DNA of 18,452 nucleotides from Lachnospiraceae bacterium UBA1258 (GTDB taxonomy: Bacteria > Bacillota > Clostridia > Lachnospirales > Lachnospiraceae): contig DBVS01000074.1 of the NCBI GenBank assembly GCA_002308235.1, positions 6,997 to 25,448 on the forward strand. The letters are read 5' to 3'. Shown here one piece after another: positions 1-8,513 of the stretch. The translations under genes and the position numbers were made by a program. The notes beneath the pieces are model-generated. The model saw nothing but the letters and a program-made list of their open reading frames with translations, searched no databases and had not been told where the DNA came from. Positions within the stretch are counted from its first letter, which is position 1. Each line of letters starts with the position of its first letter.

Positions 1-1194
1 ACCCTGAGTTACGGGGAGCGTACCAAGGTTATGCTGGCGGTGCTTTTTTCGGGAGAGAACGATTTTCTCCTGATTGATGAGCCTACGAACCATCTGGATT
101 CAGCCGCGCGTGAGTCGGTGAAGGCTTATCTTGCGAAGAAAAGGGGTTACATTCTTGTGTCTCACGACCGGGATATGTTGGATGCCTGTGTGGACCACGT
201 GTTGGTTTTGAACCGTTCTTCCATCGAGGTTCAGGCCGGCAATTTTTCCACCTGGTGGGAAAACAAAGAGAGGGCAGATTCCTTCGCCAAAGCCGAGAAT
301 GAAAAACATATCAAGGAAATCGGGAAACTGAAGATTGCTGCGGACCGGGTATCGCGCTGGGCCGAGAAGAGTGAAAGCAGTAAGATAGGTTTTGACCCCG
401 TCAAAGAGCATGATCGCTACATGGACACGAGGGCTTATATAGGCGCAAAAACCAAGGCCATGCAGTCGCGGGTCAAGTCCTTTGAAAACCGTATGAGTCG
501 CGAAATTGAGGAAAAAGAAGGGCTTCTTAAGGACATCGAAGAACCGGTGGACTTAAAGATTATGCCTCTTACTCATTATAAGGAGCGTTTGATTGAGTGC
601 AGGGACTTTTCTTTGAAATACGAAGGAGGGGCAGACTATGTATTCAGGAATCTTTCTTTTGAACTAAAAAAGGGAGAAAGGCTGTTTATAAGCGGAACGA
701 ATGGATGCGGTAAGTCAAGTCTTATAAAAGCAATACTTTCAGCGGCAGGTTATGGCTCGACTCCCGGGCTGATCACGGAAGGTACTTTGAATGTGGCGCC
801 GAACCTGGTAATTTCATATATCAATCAGGATACTTCCTTCCTTCACGGAAGTCTCAAGGAACATGCCGAGGTATCGGGACTTGATTACAGTCTTTTTCTT
901 TCGTTGTTGCGTCAGCTGGATCTTGAGAGGGTGCAGTTTGAAAAGAAAATCGAGGATTACTCGGAAGGGCAGAAGAAAAAGGTTCTTATCGCTTCCAGTC
1001 TACTTACGAGTGCTCACCTATACATCTGGGATGAACCGCTGAATTACGTTGATGTTTTCTCCCGGATGCAAATCGAAAATCTTATCGAACGCTATAATCC
1101 TACGATGCTCATTGTTGAGCATGATGTGAGATTCAAAGAGAAACTTAAGACGAACGAGATTAACTGTCTCTGCCGACCGACGAAGTTTTTATAG
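1..1194 (+). CDS. ABC-F family ATPase, Lsa-like (5' end missing)
   Basis: The reading frame is open from base 1, so the N-terminus lies outside the window; 397 residues are visible of roughly 500 expected. Visible residues 2-6 (LSYGE) are the first ABC signature, followed by Walker B (FLLIDEPTNHLD, D26/E27) and the switch histidine in VSHDRD. A charged, helical linker of about 100 residues leads to a second ATPase domain with Walker A GTNGCGKSS (232-240), signature YSEGQ (320-324), Walker B LYIWDEPLN and VEHD. Two tandem ATPase domains without membrane segments, joined by a helical linker, define ABC-F proteins, which act on the ribosome. The wording NFSTWW, WDEPLNYVD and VEHDVRF recalls the Lsa/Vga antibiotic-resistance branch that displaces lincosamide, streptogramin A or pleuromutilin drugs. 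Resistance is inferred; a housekeeping or uncharacterised ABC-F is possible. The stop overlaps the converging gene by 35 bp. Confidence 0.88.
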   Translation, partial: TLSYGERTKVMLAVLFSGENDFLLIDEPTNHLDSAARESVKAYLAKKRGYILVSHDRDMLDACVDHVLVLNRSSIEVQAGNFSTWWENKERADSFAKAENEKHIKEIGKLKIAADRVSRWAEKSESSKIGFDPVKEHDRYMDTRAYIGAKTKAMQSRVKSFENRMSREIEEKEGLLKDIEEPVDLKIMPLTHYKERLIECRDFSLKYEGGADYVFRNLSFELKKGERLFISGTNGCGKSSLIKAILSAAGYGSTPGLITEGTLNVAPNLVISYINQDTSFLHGSLKEHAEVSGLDYSLFLSLLRQLDLERVQFEKKIEDYSEGQKKKVLIASSLLTSAHLYIWDEPLNYVDVFSRMQIENLIERYNPTMLIVEHDVRFKEKLKTNEINCLCRPTKFL

Positions 1195-2911
1195 CGAAAG
1201 AATAAACGTTGTATTTATCGATTGTGTCGACTATCGTACACTCGGCGTCTTTATTGTAATGTTCCCTGATATACGTCAAAACCACAGCGGTTTCCGTTTC
1301 ATCGCCGGCAAGCCAATATGCGTTGCTGTTGGAGGCAAGAATGCCAAAAGGGTTATACTTGTCGCCATATGGTTCGGCAATATCGGTCATAATCGGACTT
1401 GATACCGTCCAGCCACCGCATATAACAACATTGGAAAGCATTCCCGGTGTAACGGAATCCACGGGGCAGTGTCCGGAAGACAACCAAGCGGCGTTTTCAT
1501 TGGGTCCCATCAAATAAAGACTTTCTTTGTGCGAAGAAGTGTATGACAGAAGGGCTGAAGCCTGATTATGCTCGGAAGCAAGATTTGGCTTTACATATTT
1601 CATATCGCAAAACCTGCAACCGTAAAAAGCATAAAACATAACACCGACAAGGCATACGAGACCCCTGATATATTTTATGAGCGAATCTTTTCGTGTTTCG
1701 TTTCCGCAGAAAAGCGTAAGAACAAACAAAGCCGGAATTATTGAAGCAATTACCGCGCGATCATTAATCCTTCCGTTATAAATAATATATCCATATTCTC
1801 CCAGTCCTATCAGTGTGGTGGCTGCCTGGAAGGAGAAATTGCTTCCGTTATCCATGGCAACAAAAATCAGAAAGAGAAGAATCAGAATATAGATTTCTGC
1901 GTAACCGGTTGACAGACCTATGGCATTTTTAATCGTATTGCCAATCTTTTGAATCGAAAAACGATTAGCCTGATCAGTGTCGCGAATCGCCTTGATTTGC
2001 TCAAGTTTATCAATTCCAAACACCGACATATCGGCATGATTCCAGTAATAGAGCATCCGGTAATCGTTATAACTTATCCCGATATCATGATATTGGGATT
2101 CATATTCGTCGTACGACGGGAATCCATAGTCCAAAAGCTCTGTGCGAACTGAATTATATTTGGAATAAAACTTCCAGTCACTGTTGAGATTATAGGAGAT
2201 GTCGTTACCCACCCATAATAAGGTAATCAGCAAACCTATTCCTGCTATCGGTAAGAGCTTTTTCTTATTTTCTTTGTCCTTAGTGATGACATATATACCG
2301 ACAATAACAAAATACGGAATCAGCGCTATGAAAGATTTTTCACGGACGAGAGCTCCGAGCAAAATCATCAGGAATGATAATATTCGCAGGAATTTGCAAC
2401 GCTTGCTTTTCCAATCGGGGGTATCCAACGTTGAAATTAGAAAGACCAAGCCAACGGAAACAGTCAGAATTCCTGTTTTTGAATAATTCAATTTGACGAG
2501 TAACGAATGAGTTGTCGAGAAGACAAGAATAACGGACATCAGAAAGCCTTTAATATAGCCGGCCCTGAGTATCAGGCAAACACCAATGACAAAGAACGAC
2601 ACAAAAATCAGGGAAAAATAGAATGCATTATTCCAGTTGGCACCGGGGAAAATCTTATAAAGTGCAGAAAAAAGCCAACCGAGGAAGATATGATTGTACA
2701 CATTGCGCGGGTTACATTCGCCATAAGCACCGCCATTGATATACTCAATGAACATATCATCGCCGGTCTCATAATAATATTTCCCGTTATGAATAACATC
2801 AAATGCCAACACTGCGCAAACAACAGCCCATAGAAAAAGCATGAAATATTTGAATTTTTTGCTTCCCGATAGCGTTATCAGGGTTGTTTTTACTTTATCG
2901 ACAGTGTTCAT
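1160..2911 (-). CDS. Large multi-pass membrane protein, possibly GT-C-like
   Basis: This is a 583-residue protein of unknown function. The N-terminus is basic (MNTVDKVKTT), a first membrane helix spans about residues 22-42, and an outer loop follows containing YYETGDDMF and CNPRNVYNHIF. About ten further hydrophobic segments reach to about residue 430, and the last 130-150 residues look soluble and probably extracytoplasmic. An acidic pair (GDD) in the first outer loop of a polytopic protein is the usual layout of GT-C glycosyltransferases that use lipid-linked sugars, but I do not recognise a family. The start is supported by AGGAG about 14 nt upstream and a promoter at 2970-2998. The gene is visibly more AT-rich than its neighbours and sits alone on this strand, which suggests acquisition, perhaps as a surface polysaccharide or teichoic acid modifying enzyme (inference). 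Confidence 0.75.
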   Translation of the reverse strand: MNTVDKVKTTLITLSGSKKFKYFMLFLWAVVCAVLAFDVIHNGKYYYETGDDMFIEYINGGAYGECNPRNVYNHIFLGWLFSALYKIFPGANWNNAFYFSLIFVSFFVIGVCLILRAGYIKGFLMSVILVFSTTHSLLVKLNYSKTGILTVSVGLVFLISTLDTPDWKSKRCKFLRILSFLMILLGALVREKSFIALIPYFVIVGIYVITKDKENKKKLLPIAGIGLLITLLWVGNDISYNLNSDWKFYSKYNSVRTELLDYGFPSYDEYESQYHDIGISYNDYRMLYYWNHADMSVFGIDKLEQIKAIRDTDQANRFSIQKIGNTIKNAIGLSTGYAEIYILILLFLIFVAMDNGSNFSFQAATTLIGLGEYGYIIYNGRINDRAVIASIIPALFVLTLFCGNETRKDSLIKYIRGLVCLVGVMFYAFYGCRFCDMKYVKPNLASEHNQASALLSYTSSHKESLYLMGPNENAAWLSSGHCPVDSVTPGMLSNVVICGGWTVSSPIMTDIAEPYGDKYNPFGILASNSNAYWLAGDETETAVVLTYIREHYNKDAECTIVDTIDKYNVYSFAIKTSSVGRDS

Positions 2912-2969
2912 TTTATACGTGCCAGCTCCTGTTTATCGCCATATATGAATGACAACCGATACATCCATT

Positions 2970-2998
2970 ATTATACGGAGCGAAAAAGGAAAAAGCAA
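2970..2998 (-). promoter_or_regulatory. Sigma-A promoter of the membrane protein gene
   Basis: Read on the minus strand, TTGCTT (2993-2998) and a perfect TATAAT (2970-2975) are separated by 17 bp. Transcription would begin near 2963, giving a leader of about 50 nt before the ATG at 2911. The -35 matches consensus only in its TTG, so this is a good but unproven call. Confidence 0.55.
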
Positions 2999-3062
2999 TT
3001 GTATCAAAGCGCTTTCTTTAGAAATGTAAACTGCCGGTTGACAAATTGAAAAGGCGTCTTGA

Positions 3063-3091
3063 TTGTCTGCTATTGTTGAATTTGATACATT
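3063..3091 (+). promoter_or_regulatory. Candidate extended -10 promoter of the XRE regulator
   Basis: TTGTCT (3063-3068), a 17-bp spacer and TACATT (3086-3091) preceded by TGA form an extended -10 promoter. A perfect TTGACA also lies at 3038-3043, but the hexamer 17 bp after it (GATTGT) is poor. The 2912-3142 gap holds this promoter and the divergent one for the membrane protein; I see no other gene in it. Confidence 0.4.
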
Positions 3092-3142
3092 CTCTTTAGT
3101 TTCGGAACAAAAAGTATTAGAATGTCTACGGAGGAAGTTAAA

Positions 3143-3967
3143 ATGATACTAGCGGACAAGATTATAGCCGAAAGAAAGAAACTGGGTCTCAGTCAGGAGG
3201 ATCTTGCGGAGAAGCTTTCGGTCTCAAGACAGTCGGTTTCCAAATGGGAAGGTGCCCAGGCGGTTCCCGATCTTCAAAAGATTATAAAGCTCTCGGAGAT
3301 TTTTAACGTGAGCACGGATTATCTTCTTAAAGATGAAATGTGTTCCGATTATTCGGGGTCGGAACCGGCGGGAAACAGAGGTGTTACCGAAACCGTCACA
3401 CCTGTCGTTAAAAAGAAAGTCAGAAAACTTTCCATGGACGAGGCCGTCGAATACCTGGATACAGTGAAGGAAAACGCACCGAAACTGGGTTTTGGTGTTT
3501 TACTCGCCGTAAACACCCCGGTCGTAATGCTTTTTATGATCGGTCTTATGGTGGACGGATACCTGGGGACGGGGATTTCCGTGGCCACAGGTGTTACCAG
3601 TATCTTGTTGATCACCGCCTTTTCTGTCTTTTACATGATTGTATACGGAAATCGGATCGACCGCTTTGACTACCTTAAAAAAGAACCATTCGAGCCTGAA
3701 GCCGATGTTGTTTCCATGGTTGAAGCGCGGATCAAGAAACACGAAGAAACCTACTCAAAGCTTATCGTTATAGCGATCCTGCTTTGTATCCTTTGTCCGG
3801 TACCGTTGATCATCACTGCGGTAATGGAAATGGCGAACGGTGTGATTCTGTTTATGGTTAGTGTTTTGCTGATGATCGTTTCTCTTGCGGTGTACATCTT
3901 CGTTACCGTGGGATGCATGGAAGACAGTTTCAAGATTCTGATAAAGCCAAAGCAAAAAACTTTATAA
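3143..3967 (+). CDS. XRE-family DNA-binding regulator with C-terminal membrane domain
   Basis: The protein has 274 residues. Residues 1-65 are a Cro/CI-type helix-turn-helix (SQEDLAEKLSVSRQSVSKWE) followed by the family phrase IPDL-like VPDLQKIIKLSEIF and STDYLLKDE. A polar linker of about 50 residues leads to four probable membrane helices in two hydrophobic pairs (about 110-165 and 205-255), with a short basic tail. I chose ATG 3143 over the in-frame ATG 3122 because GGAGG at 3130-3134 is correctly spaced only for 3143, and MILADKII is the usual beginning of this family. Membrane-tethered XRE regulators of this kind are common in Firmicutes; targets and signal are unknown. It is monocistronic, ending at the terminator at 3981, and does not obviously belong to either neighbouring gene set. 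Confidence 0.85.
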   Translation: MILADKIIAERKKLGLSQEDLAEKLSVSRQSVSKWEGAQAVPDLQKIIKLSEIFNVSTDYLLKDEMCSDYSGSEPAGNRGVTETVTPVVKKKVRKLSMDEAVEYLDTVKENAPKLGFGVLLAVNTPVVMLFMIGLMVDGYLGTGISVATGVTSILLITAFSVFYMIVYGNRIDRFDYLKKEPFEPEADVVSMVEARIKKHEETYSKLIVIAILLCILCPVPLIITAVMEMANGVILFMVSVLLMIVSLAVYIFVTVGCMEDSFKILIKPKQKTL

Positions 3968-3980
3968 AAAAAATGCAAGA

Positions 3981-4008
3981 CCCTGCGACAATATCGCAGG
4001 GTTTTGTT
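3981..4008 (+). terminator. Intrinsic terminator after the XRE gene
   Basis: CCCTGCGA (3981-3988) pairs perfectly with TCGCAGGG (3994-4001) across a 5-nt loop and is followed by TTTTGTT. The downstream T-tract also forms the spacer and start of the next promoter. Confidence 0.9.
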
Positions 4009-4013
4009 ATAAT
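3985..4013 (+). promoter_or_regulatory. Promoter of the hydroxyacid dehydrogenase-mtnN-tldDE-luxS operon
   Basis: GCGACA (3985-3990), 17 bp and a perfect TATAAT (4008-4013) with the extended element TGT directly before it. The -35 lies inside the preceding terminator hairpin. Transcription from about 4020 leaves a leader of only about 24 nt, just enough for the AAAAGGGGG ribosome binding site. The same hexamers and spacing recur at 18247-18275. Confidence 0.7.
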
Positions 4014-4043
4014 AGGTTCAAATTAAAAAGGGGGAACCTTCAT

Positions 4044-5009
4044 TTGAAGATAGTTGTACTTGAAAGAAGCAGCGTCGGAATGGACGTATCCATCGATGTA
4101 TTTAACGAGCTGGGAGAGGTAACGGCGTACAACAACACCCTGTATGATGATATTGCCGAAAGGGTGAAGGATGCGGATATCATTGTTGCCAACAAAAGCC
4201 CTTTGAACGAAAGAACTCTCAAGGATGCACCGAACGTAAAGCTGATCTGTGAGTTTGCCACAGGATATGACAACGTTGATGTAAATTATTGCAAGTCCCG
4301 GGGAATCGGCGTCTGCAACGTAAGAAACTACAGCACCGAAATGGTTGCACAGCATACATTCGCCATGGCACTCTTTCTTTGTGAGAAGCTGCGCCATTAT
4401 GACGATTATGTCAAAAGCGGAAAGTACGCGGCACAGGAGCGTTTCTCGAATTTTGATATTCCCTTCTATGAACTCAACGGAAAGACCTGGGGCATAATCG
4501 GAATGGGAAATATCGGGAGGAAGGTTGCCGAGATTGCCAAAGCCTTCGGCTGCAGGGTCATCTTTTATTCCGTAACGGGTAATTCCACCGTAACGGATTA
4601 TGAGCGGGTGGATTTTGATACGGTTTTGAGCGAATCGGATTTTCTTTCGATCCATTGTCCGCTTTCTGATCTTACGAGAAATCTTCTTGATGAAAGCGAA
4701 ATCTCGAAAATGAAGAAAACCGCTTATCTCATAAACGTGGCCAGAGGTCCCATCGTAAACGAAGAAGCGCTGTATGACGCTCTTTTGAATGACAGGATCG
4801 CCGGAGCGGGACTGGATGTTCTTACAAAGGAACCCATCGCCAGGGACAGCCTGCTTCAGCGCATTCAGGATTCCGGGCGCCTGATCATCACGCCTCATCT
4901 CGCCTGGGCCTCGGTGGAAGCAAGAGAGCGTTGCGTTCAAATGAACTACGACAACATTAAGGCATTTCTTGAAGGACGCGTTTTAAACCGCATCGATCTG
5001 GAAATATAG
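4044..5009 (+). CDS. D-2-hydroxyacid dehydrogenase (TTG start)
   Basis: This 321-residue cytoplasmic enzyme belongs to the D-isomer-specific 2-hydroxyacid dehydrogenase family, which reversibly reduces 2-keto acids to D-2-hydroxy acids with NAD(P)H. The nucleotide-binding turn is GMGNIG (153-158). The catalytic triad is visible as R234 (NVARGP), E263 (TKEP) and H285 (TPHLAWAS). The residue that would normally be the NAD-selecting Asp at the end of the second Rossmann strand is Ser176 (VIFYSVTG), so NADPH use is possible. The TTG start is set by AAAAGGGGG about 9 nt upstream and by MKIVVL, a natural first strand. Its substrate cannot be read from sequence; hydroxypyruvate, glyoxylate, pyruvate or 2-ketoisocaproate-type acids are all possible. 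It is the first gene of the operon, 27 bp before mtnN. Confidence 0.88.
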   Translation: MKIVVLERSSVGMDVSIDVFNELGEVTAYNNTLYDDIAERVKDADIIVANKSPLNERTLKDAPNVKLICEFATGYDNVDVNYCKSRGIGVCNVRNYSTEMVAQHTFAMALFLCEKLRHYDDYVKSGKYAAQERFSNFDIPFYELNGKTWGIIGMGNIGRKVAEIAKAFGCRVIFYSVTGNSTVTDYERVDFDTVLSESDFLSIHCPLSDLTRNLLDESEISKMKKTAYLINVARGPIVNEEALYDALLNDRIAGAGLDVLTKEPIARDSLLQRIQDSGRLIITPHLAWASVEARERCVQMNYDNIKAFLEGRVLNRIDLEI

Positions 5010-5036
5010 CAGGACAACTGACAACAGGAGGTACTC

Positions 5037-5738
5037 ATGGAAAAAACAATCGGAATCATCGGCGCCATGGATCTGGAAGTCGAAAAACTCATTGAAGCAA
5101 TGACCGAGAAGGAAGTTGTGGACTATGGCAGACGGAAATTTTATGTAGGAAAACTTTCCGGAGTTAAAACAGTCCTTGCCCGTTGCGGCGTGGGTAAAGT
5201 AAATGCGGGAATCACCGTGCAGATGATGGTGGATAAATTCGGCATAAACGCCATAATCAATACCGGTGTTGCCGGTTCTCTTAACGAAAAGATCGATATC
5301 GGTGATATCGTGCTTGCCACGGGAGCCGTATACCATGATGTTGAAGCGGTTGCTTTCGGCTACAAGCCCGGTCAGGTGCCTCAGATGGATGTGTTTGAGT
5401 TCCCCACGGACGAAAAACTTGTAAGCCTTGCAGAGGCAGCGTGTCACAAGGTTAATCCCGATGTTAAGACCTTCAGGGGACGCATCGCATCCGGGGATCA
5501 GTTTATAGCGACCAAAGAGGTTAAGAATCGAATCAAGGAACAGTTCGACCCCATGTGTGTCGAGATGGAAGGCTGCGCCATGGCTCATGCGGCATATCTA
5601 AACGAAATACCCTGTCTTATCATAAGGGCGATTTCGGACAAAGCAGACGATTCCGCAGAGATGGATTATCCCACCTTTGAAGCGCAGGCAGCGGTACACT
5701 CCGCAAAAATGGTATTGGAAATGTTTAAATCCTTATAG
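5037..5738 (+). CDS. mtnN: 5'-methylthioadenosine/S-adenosylhomocysteine nucleosidase
   Basis: The enzyme cleaves adenine from S-adenosylhomocysteine, giving S-ribosylhomocysteine, and from methylthioadenosine and 5'-deoxyadenosine. The 233-residue length is normal for the family. Diagnostic stretches are IGIIGAMDLEV at the start, NTGVAGSL (75-82), ASGDQFI (151-157), VEMEGCAMA (175-183) and AISDKADD (198-205). By alignment from memory with the E. coli enzyme, the catalytic residues are E14, E178 and D201, all present. The start has a strong AGGAGGT at 5026-5032. It is the direct supplier of the LuxS substrate, and luxS closes the same operon, so the two are probably co-expressed. Confidence 0.97.
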   Translation: MEKTIGIIGAMDLEVEKLIEAMTEKEVVDYGRRKFYVGKLSGVKTVLARCGVGKVNAGITVQMMVDKFGINAIINTGVAGSLNEKIDIGDIVLATGAVYHDVEAVAFGYKPGQVPQMDVFEFPTDEKLVSLAEAACHKVNPDVKTFRGRIASGDQFIATKEVKNRIKEQFDPMCVEMEGCAMAHAAYLNEIPCLIIRAISDKADDSAEMDYPTFEAQAAVHSAKMVLEMFKSL

Positions 5739-5770
5739 GATAAACAGCAATAAAGAGAAAGGGAAAAGGT

Positions 5771-7183
5771 ATGAAGGTAAAAGACAGTAATTATATAAGG
5801 GAGAACAAGCCCTTATTCAAAGAACTCGTGAGCGAGCTCCTTAAAGATTACAAGTACGCTTCCGTGCTTGTAAACGATTCGTTCGGAAAGTCATATTCCG
5901 TATCGAAGACCGGCGCCAACGTAGGCGAGAGAGGCATTTACACCGCCAAAGGCTTTGTTGTAAAGGTTTATGACGGCGGATGCTATGCGGAGTATTCGGG
6001 AAATGAGATTTCCGAGACAGAAATCGACAAAATAGTAAAGTTCATTAAAACAGAACTTGTTTCTATGGGCGGAGATATCGAAAAATCGCAGTATCCCGTA
6101 CCCACGGATGAACCGGTGACTTTCCAAAAGAGCACCGATTACGAGATCGATCCCGTAGAACTTGGGGATGAAGCAATCATCGAAAAGCTCACCGCAGTTC
6201 ACAAGCAGGGAATGAAAGACGAAAGAATCTTAAACTGCGGCGTTATGTGCCAGTTCCAGAAGTATTCGAAACTCTTTCTTTCTGCTAATAAGGATCTTGA
6301 GCAGAACGTTATGTGGGCAAGCGGAGCCCTGTTCGTTAATTCAAAGCGCGGAGATGAGGTTAAGGAGTACTACACATCCGATTCAAATCTCGGCGGTGTA
6401 GAAATTCTCGACACGATCCTTTCAAGAGTAGATGATGCGGCCCATGTCGCAATCGAGCTTCTTGATTCCGAGCCCATCAAGCCCGGCGTATATGAGTGCG
6501 TATGCGATCCTGCAACAACCGGAATGATCGTACATGAGGCTTTCGGTCACGGCGTAGAAATGGATATGTTCGTTAAGGACAGAGCGCTTGCGAAGAAGTT
6601 TGTCGGCGAATATGTTGCTTCGGCCCTTGTTACCATGCACGACGGAAACGCAGTAGATCAGACCGCTACATATTTCTTCGATGACGAAGGAACGGTTTCG
6701 AGCGACACCGTAATCATCGACAAGGGCGTGCTTGTATCCGGAATAAGCGACCTTCAGTCCGCTATGGCTCTCGGAACAAAGCCCACCGGTAACGGCAGAC
6801 GCGAAAGCTACAAGCGTAAGGCCTACACCAGAATGACCAACACTTATTTCGAGCCCGGAAAAGACAAGGTTGAAGATATGATCGCCTCCATTAAGGATGG
6901 CCTTCTTCTCGAAAACCCCGAGTCCGGAATGGAAGACCCCAAGAACTGGGGCATTCAGTGTATGGTTAATATCGCGAGAGAAATCAAGGACGGAAAACTT
7001 ACCGGAAAAATTTTCTCTCCGATAGTGCTTACAGGCTACGTTCCCGATTTGTTAAAGTCGATTTCGATGATGTCCGACACTAAAAAATTGGACGGCGCCG
7101 GAATGTGCGGTAAAGGTTACAAAGAATGGGTCAAGGTTTCCGACGGCGGCCCTTACATTAAAGCAAATATCAGACTGGGTTAA
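5771..7183 (+). CDS. tldD: TldD-type metalloprotease subunit
   Basis: The protein has 470 residues and is the zinc-bearing half of the TldD/TldE peptidase. In E. coli the heterodimer degrades unfolded peptides inside its barrel, matures microcin B17 and destroys the CcdA antitoxin. The metal site is visible as HEAFGH (H255, E256, H260) and the C-terminal GMCGKG, whose C446 matches the third ligand, so it should be active. The start follows GAGAAAGGG with a loose, somewhat weak spacing; no better in-frame ATG exists nearby. The stop overlaps the first possible start of the next gene. Placement between mtnN and luxS is unusual and suggests co-regulation with the methyl cycle or merely with housekeeping growth. 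Confidence 0.94.
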   Translation: MKVKDSNYIRENKPLFKELVSELLKDYKYASVLVNDSFGKSYSVSKTGANVGERGIYTAKGFVVKVYDGGCYAEYSGNEISETEIDKIVKFIKTELVSMGGDIEKSQYPVPTDEPVTFQKSTDYEIDPVELGDEAIIEKLTAVHKQGMKDERILNCGVMCQFQKYSKLFLSANKDLEQNVMWASGALFVNSKRGDEVKEYYTSDSNLGGVEILDTILSRVDDAAHVAIELLDSEPIKPGVYECVCDPATTGMIVHEAFGHGVEMDMFVKDRALAKKFVGEYVASALVTMHDGNAVDQTATYFFDDEGTVSSDTVIIDKGVLVSGISDLQSAMALGTKPTGNGRRESYKRKAYTRMTNTYFEPGKDKVEDMIASIKDGLLLENPESGMEDPKNWGIQCMVNIAREIKDGKLTGKIFSPIVLTGYVPDLLKSISMMSDTKKLDGAGMCGKGYKEWVKVSDGGPYIKANIRLG

Positions 7184-7203
7184 TGGTTCAAAGGGAGAAT
7201 GAT

Positions 7204-8478
7204 ATGAGAGATTATGCAAAAATAATGCGTTCCTGCGGAGTTGAGGATTATTTCATCACCGAAACCGTCAGCGAGAGCGCGGAATTATTCTTTATCAAGA
7301 AAAAATTGGATATGCGTCGTTACAAAAACACGGCTGAAGCCGAGATTTCGGTTTATAAGGTTTATGAGGATAACGGCGCAAAATTTAAAGGTGGCGCTAG
7401 TGTTATCGTCAATCTTACCGATACTGATGCCGAAGTAACCGAAAAGGTTAAATCTGCTCTCTACGGCGCCGGCTTTGTAAAGAACAAGTACTATGAATTC
7501 GCAAAGGGTGTAAAGAGCGACACCATCATTATGGAGAGCGACTTAAATGGTCCTTCTTTGTCCGAACTTGCGAAGAAATTTGCCGATGCAGTTTATTCGG
7601 AAGACTGCGACGAAAAAGCATTCATCAATTCACTTGAGATCTTTGCAAACGAAGAAAAAGTTCATATGGTAAGCTCCTACGGCACCGACGTTTCCTATGT
7701 GAAGCGCACCGTTGAAGGCGAATTCGTAGCTCAGTGCAAGGAGCCTAACGATGTAGAGACCTATCAGAGCTTTGAGTACGATTCACTTGCTTTGTCCGAG
7801 ATTAAAAACCTCGTTAAGTCAACACTTGCGCTCACCAGAGACAGGGCTGAAGCCGTTAACATGCCAAAGGCAGGAAACTACGATATCGTGCTTTCCGACA
7901 AGTATGTGCCCGAGGTTATCAGCTTCTATCCCACCAGAGCAAACGCAGCCTTCATTTATCCCGGTTACTCCGAGTTTAAGGTCGGAGATAAGGTTCAGGG
8001 CGAAAACGTCAAGGGTGACGCGCTCAACATTCGTTTCGGCGTGACCGCACCGTTTAGCGAGGAAGGTATCCCCATGAAGGAGCGCTCCTTTATCGAGAAC
8101 GGCGTTTTGAAGACGATCCACGGCTCACAGAGATTTTCTTATTATCTCGGAATTGAGCAGATCGGTAATTACGACAAGGTTATCCTTCCCGCAGGAAGCA
8201 CGAAATTCGCAGAAATGCTCAATCGTCCCTGCCTGCACGTTGTTAACTTCTCCGACTTCCAGATGGATTCGTATGACGGACACTTCAAAGGTGAGATCCG
8301 TTTGGCATATCTATATGACGGCAAGGGTAACGTTGAGTTTGTTACCGGCGGTAGCATAAACGGAAGCATCTTCGATTCGCAGGAGGATATCGTTTTATCC
8401 GAAGAGACTCAGAAACTTGCGCAGTACGAAGGACCCAGAGCGATACTTTTAAAGGGTGTGGCAGTTGCAGGTGAATAG
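7204..8478 (+). CDS. tldE: TldE/PmbA-type subunit of the TldD/E peptidase
   Basis: This protein of 424 residues is the partner of the upstream TldD. It shares the TldD/PmbA fold, ending in a C-terminal barrel domain with GVTAPFSEEGIPMKERSF-type sequence, but has no HExxxH, as expected for the non-catalytic subunit. I place the start at ATG 7204, because GGGAG at 7193-7197 lies 6 nt upstream. The in-frame ATG at 7183, which overlaps the tldD stop, has no ribosome binding site. The spacing of about 20 bp and consistent pairing in other genomes support a heterodimer. No defect is visible. The family sometimes acts on ribosomally made peptides, but no precursor peptide gene is seen next to it. 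Confidence 0.9.
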   Translation: MRDYAKIMRSCGVEDYFITETVSESAELFFIKKKLDMRRYKNTAEAEISVYKVYEDNGAKFKGGASVIVNLTDTDAEVTEKVKSALYGAGFVKNKYYEFAKGVKSDTIIMESDLNGPSLSELAKKFADAVYSEDCDEKAFINSLEIFANEEKVHMVSSYGTDVSYVKRTVEGEFVAQCKEPNDVETYQSFEYDSLALSEIKNLVKSTLALTRDRAEAVNMPKAGNYDIVLSDKYVPEVISFYPTRANAAFIYPGYSEFKVGDKVQGENVKGDALNIRFGVTAPFSEEGIPMKERSFIENGVLKTIHGSQRFSYYLGIEQIGNYDKVILPAGSTKFAEMLNRPCLHVVNFSDFQMDSYDGHFKGEIRLAYLYDGKGNVEFVTGGSINGSIFDSQEDIVLSEETQKLAQYEGPRAILLKGVAVAGE

Positions 8479-8513
8479 TTGGAAGGATCTTAAAAGTCAG
8501 AATAGGAGGAATC

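Noticed and set aside
4023..4940. Long open frame of 305 codons antisense to the hydroxyacid dehydrogenase
   Set aside because: The sense strand encodes an enzyme with complete catalytic motifs; the antisense frame has no recognisable domain and would start inside the enzyme gene.
8479..8513. Separate promoter for luxS
   Set aside because: The 35-bp gap holds only a ribosome binding site; no -10/-35 pair at proper spacing was found.
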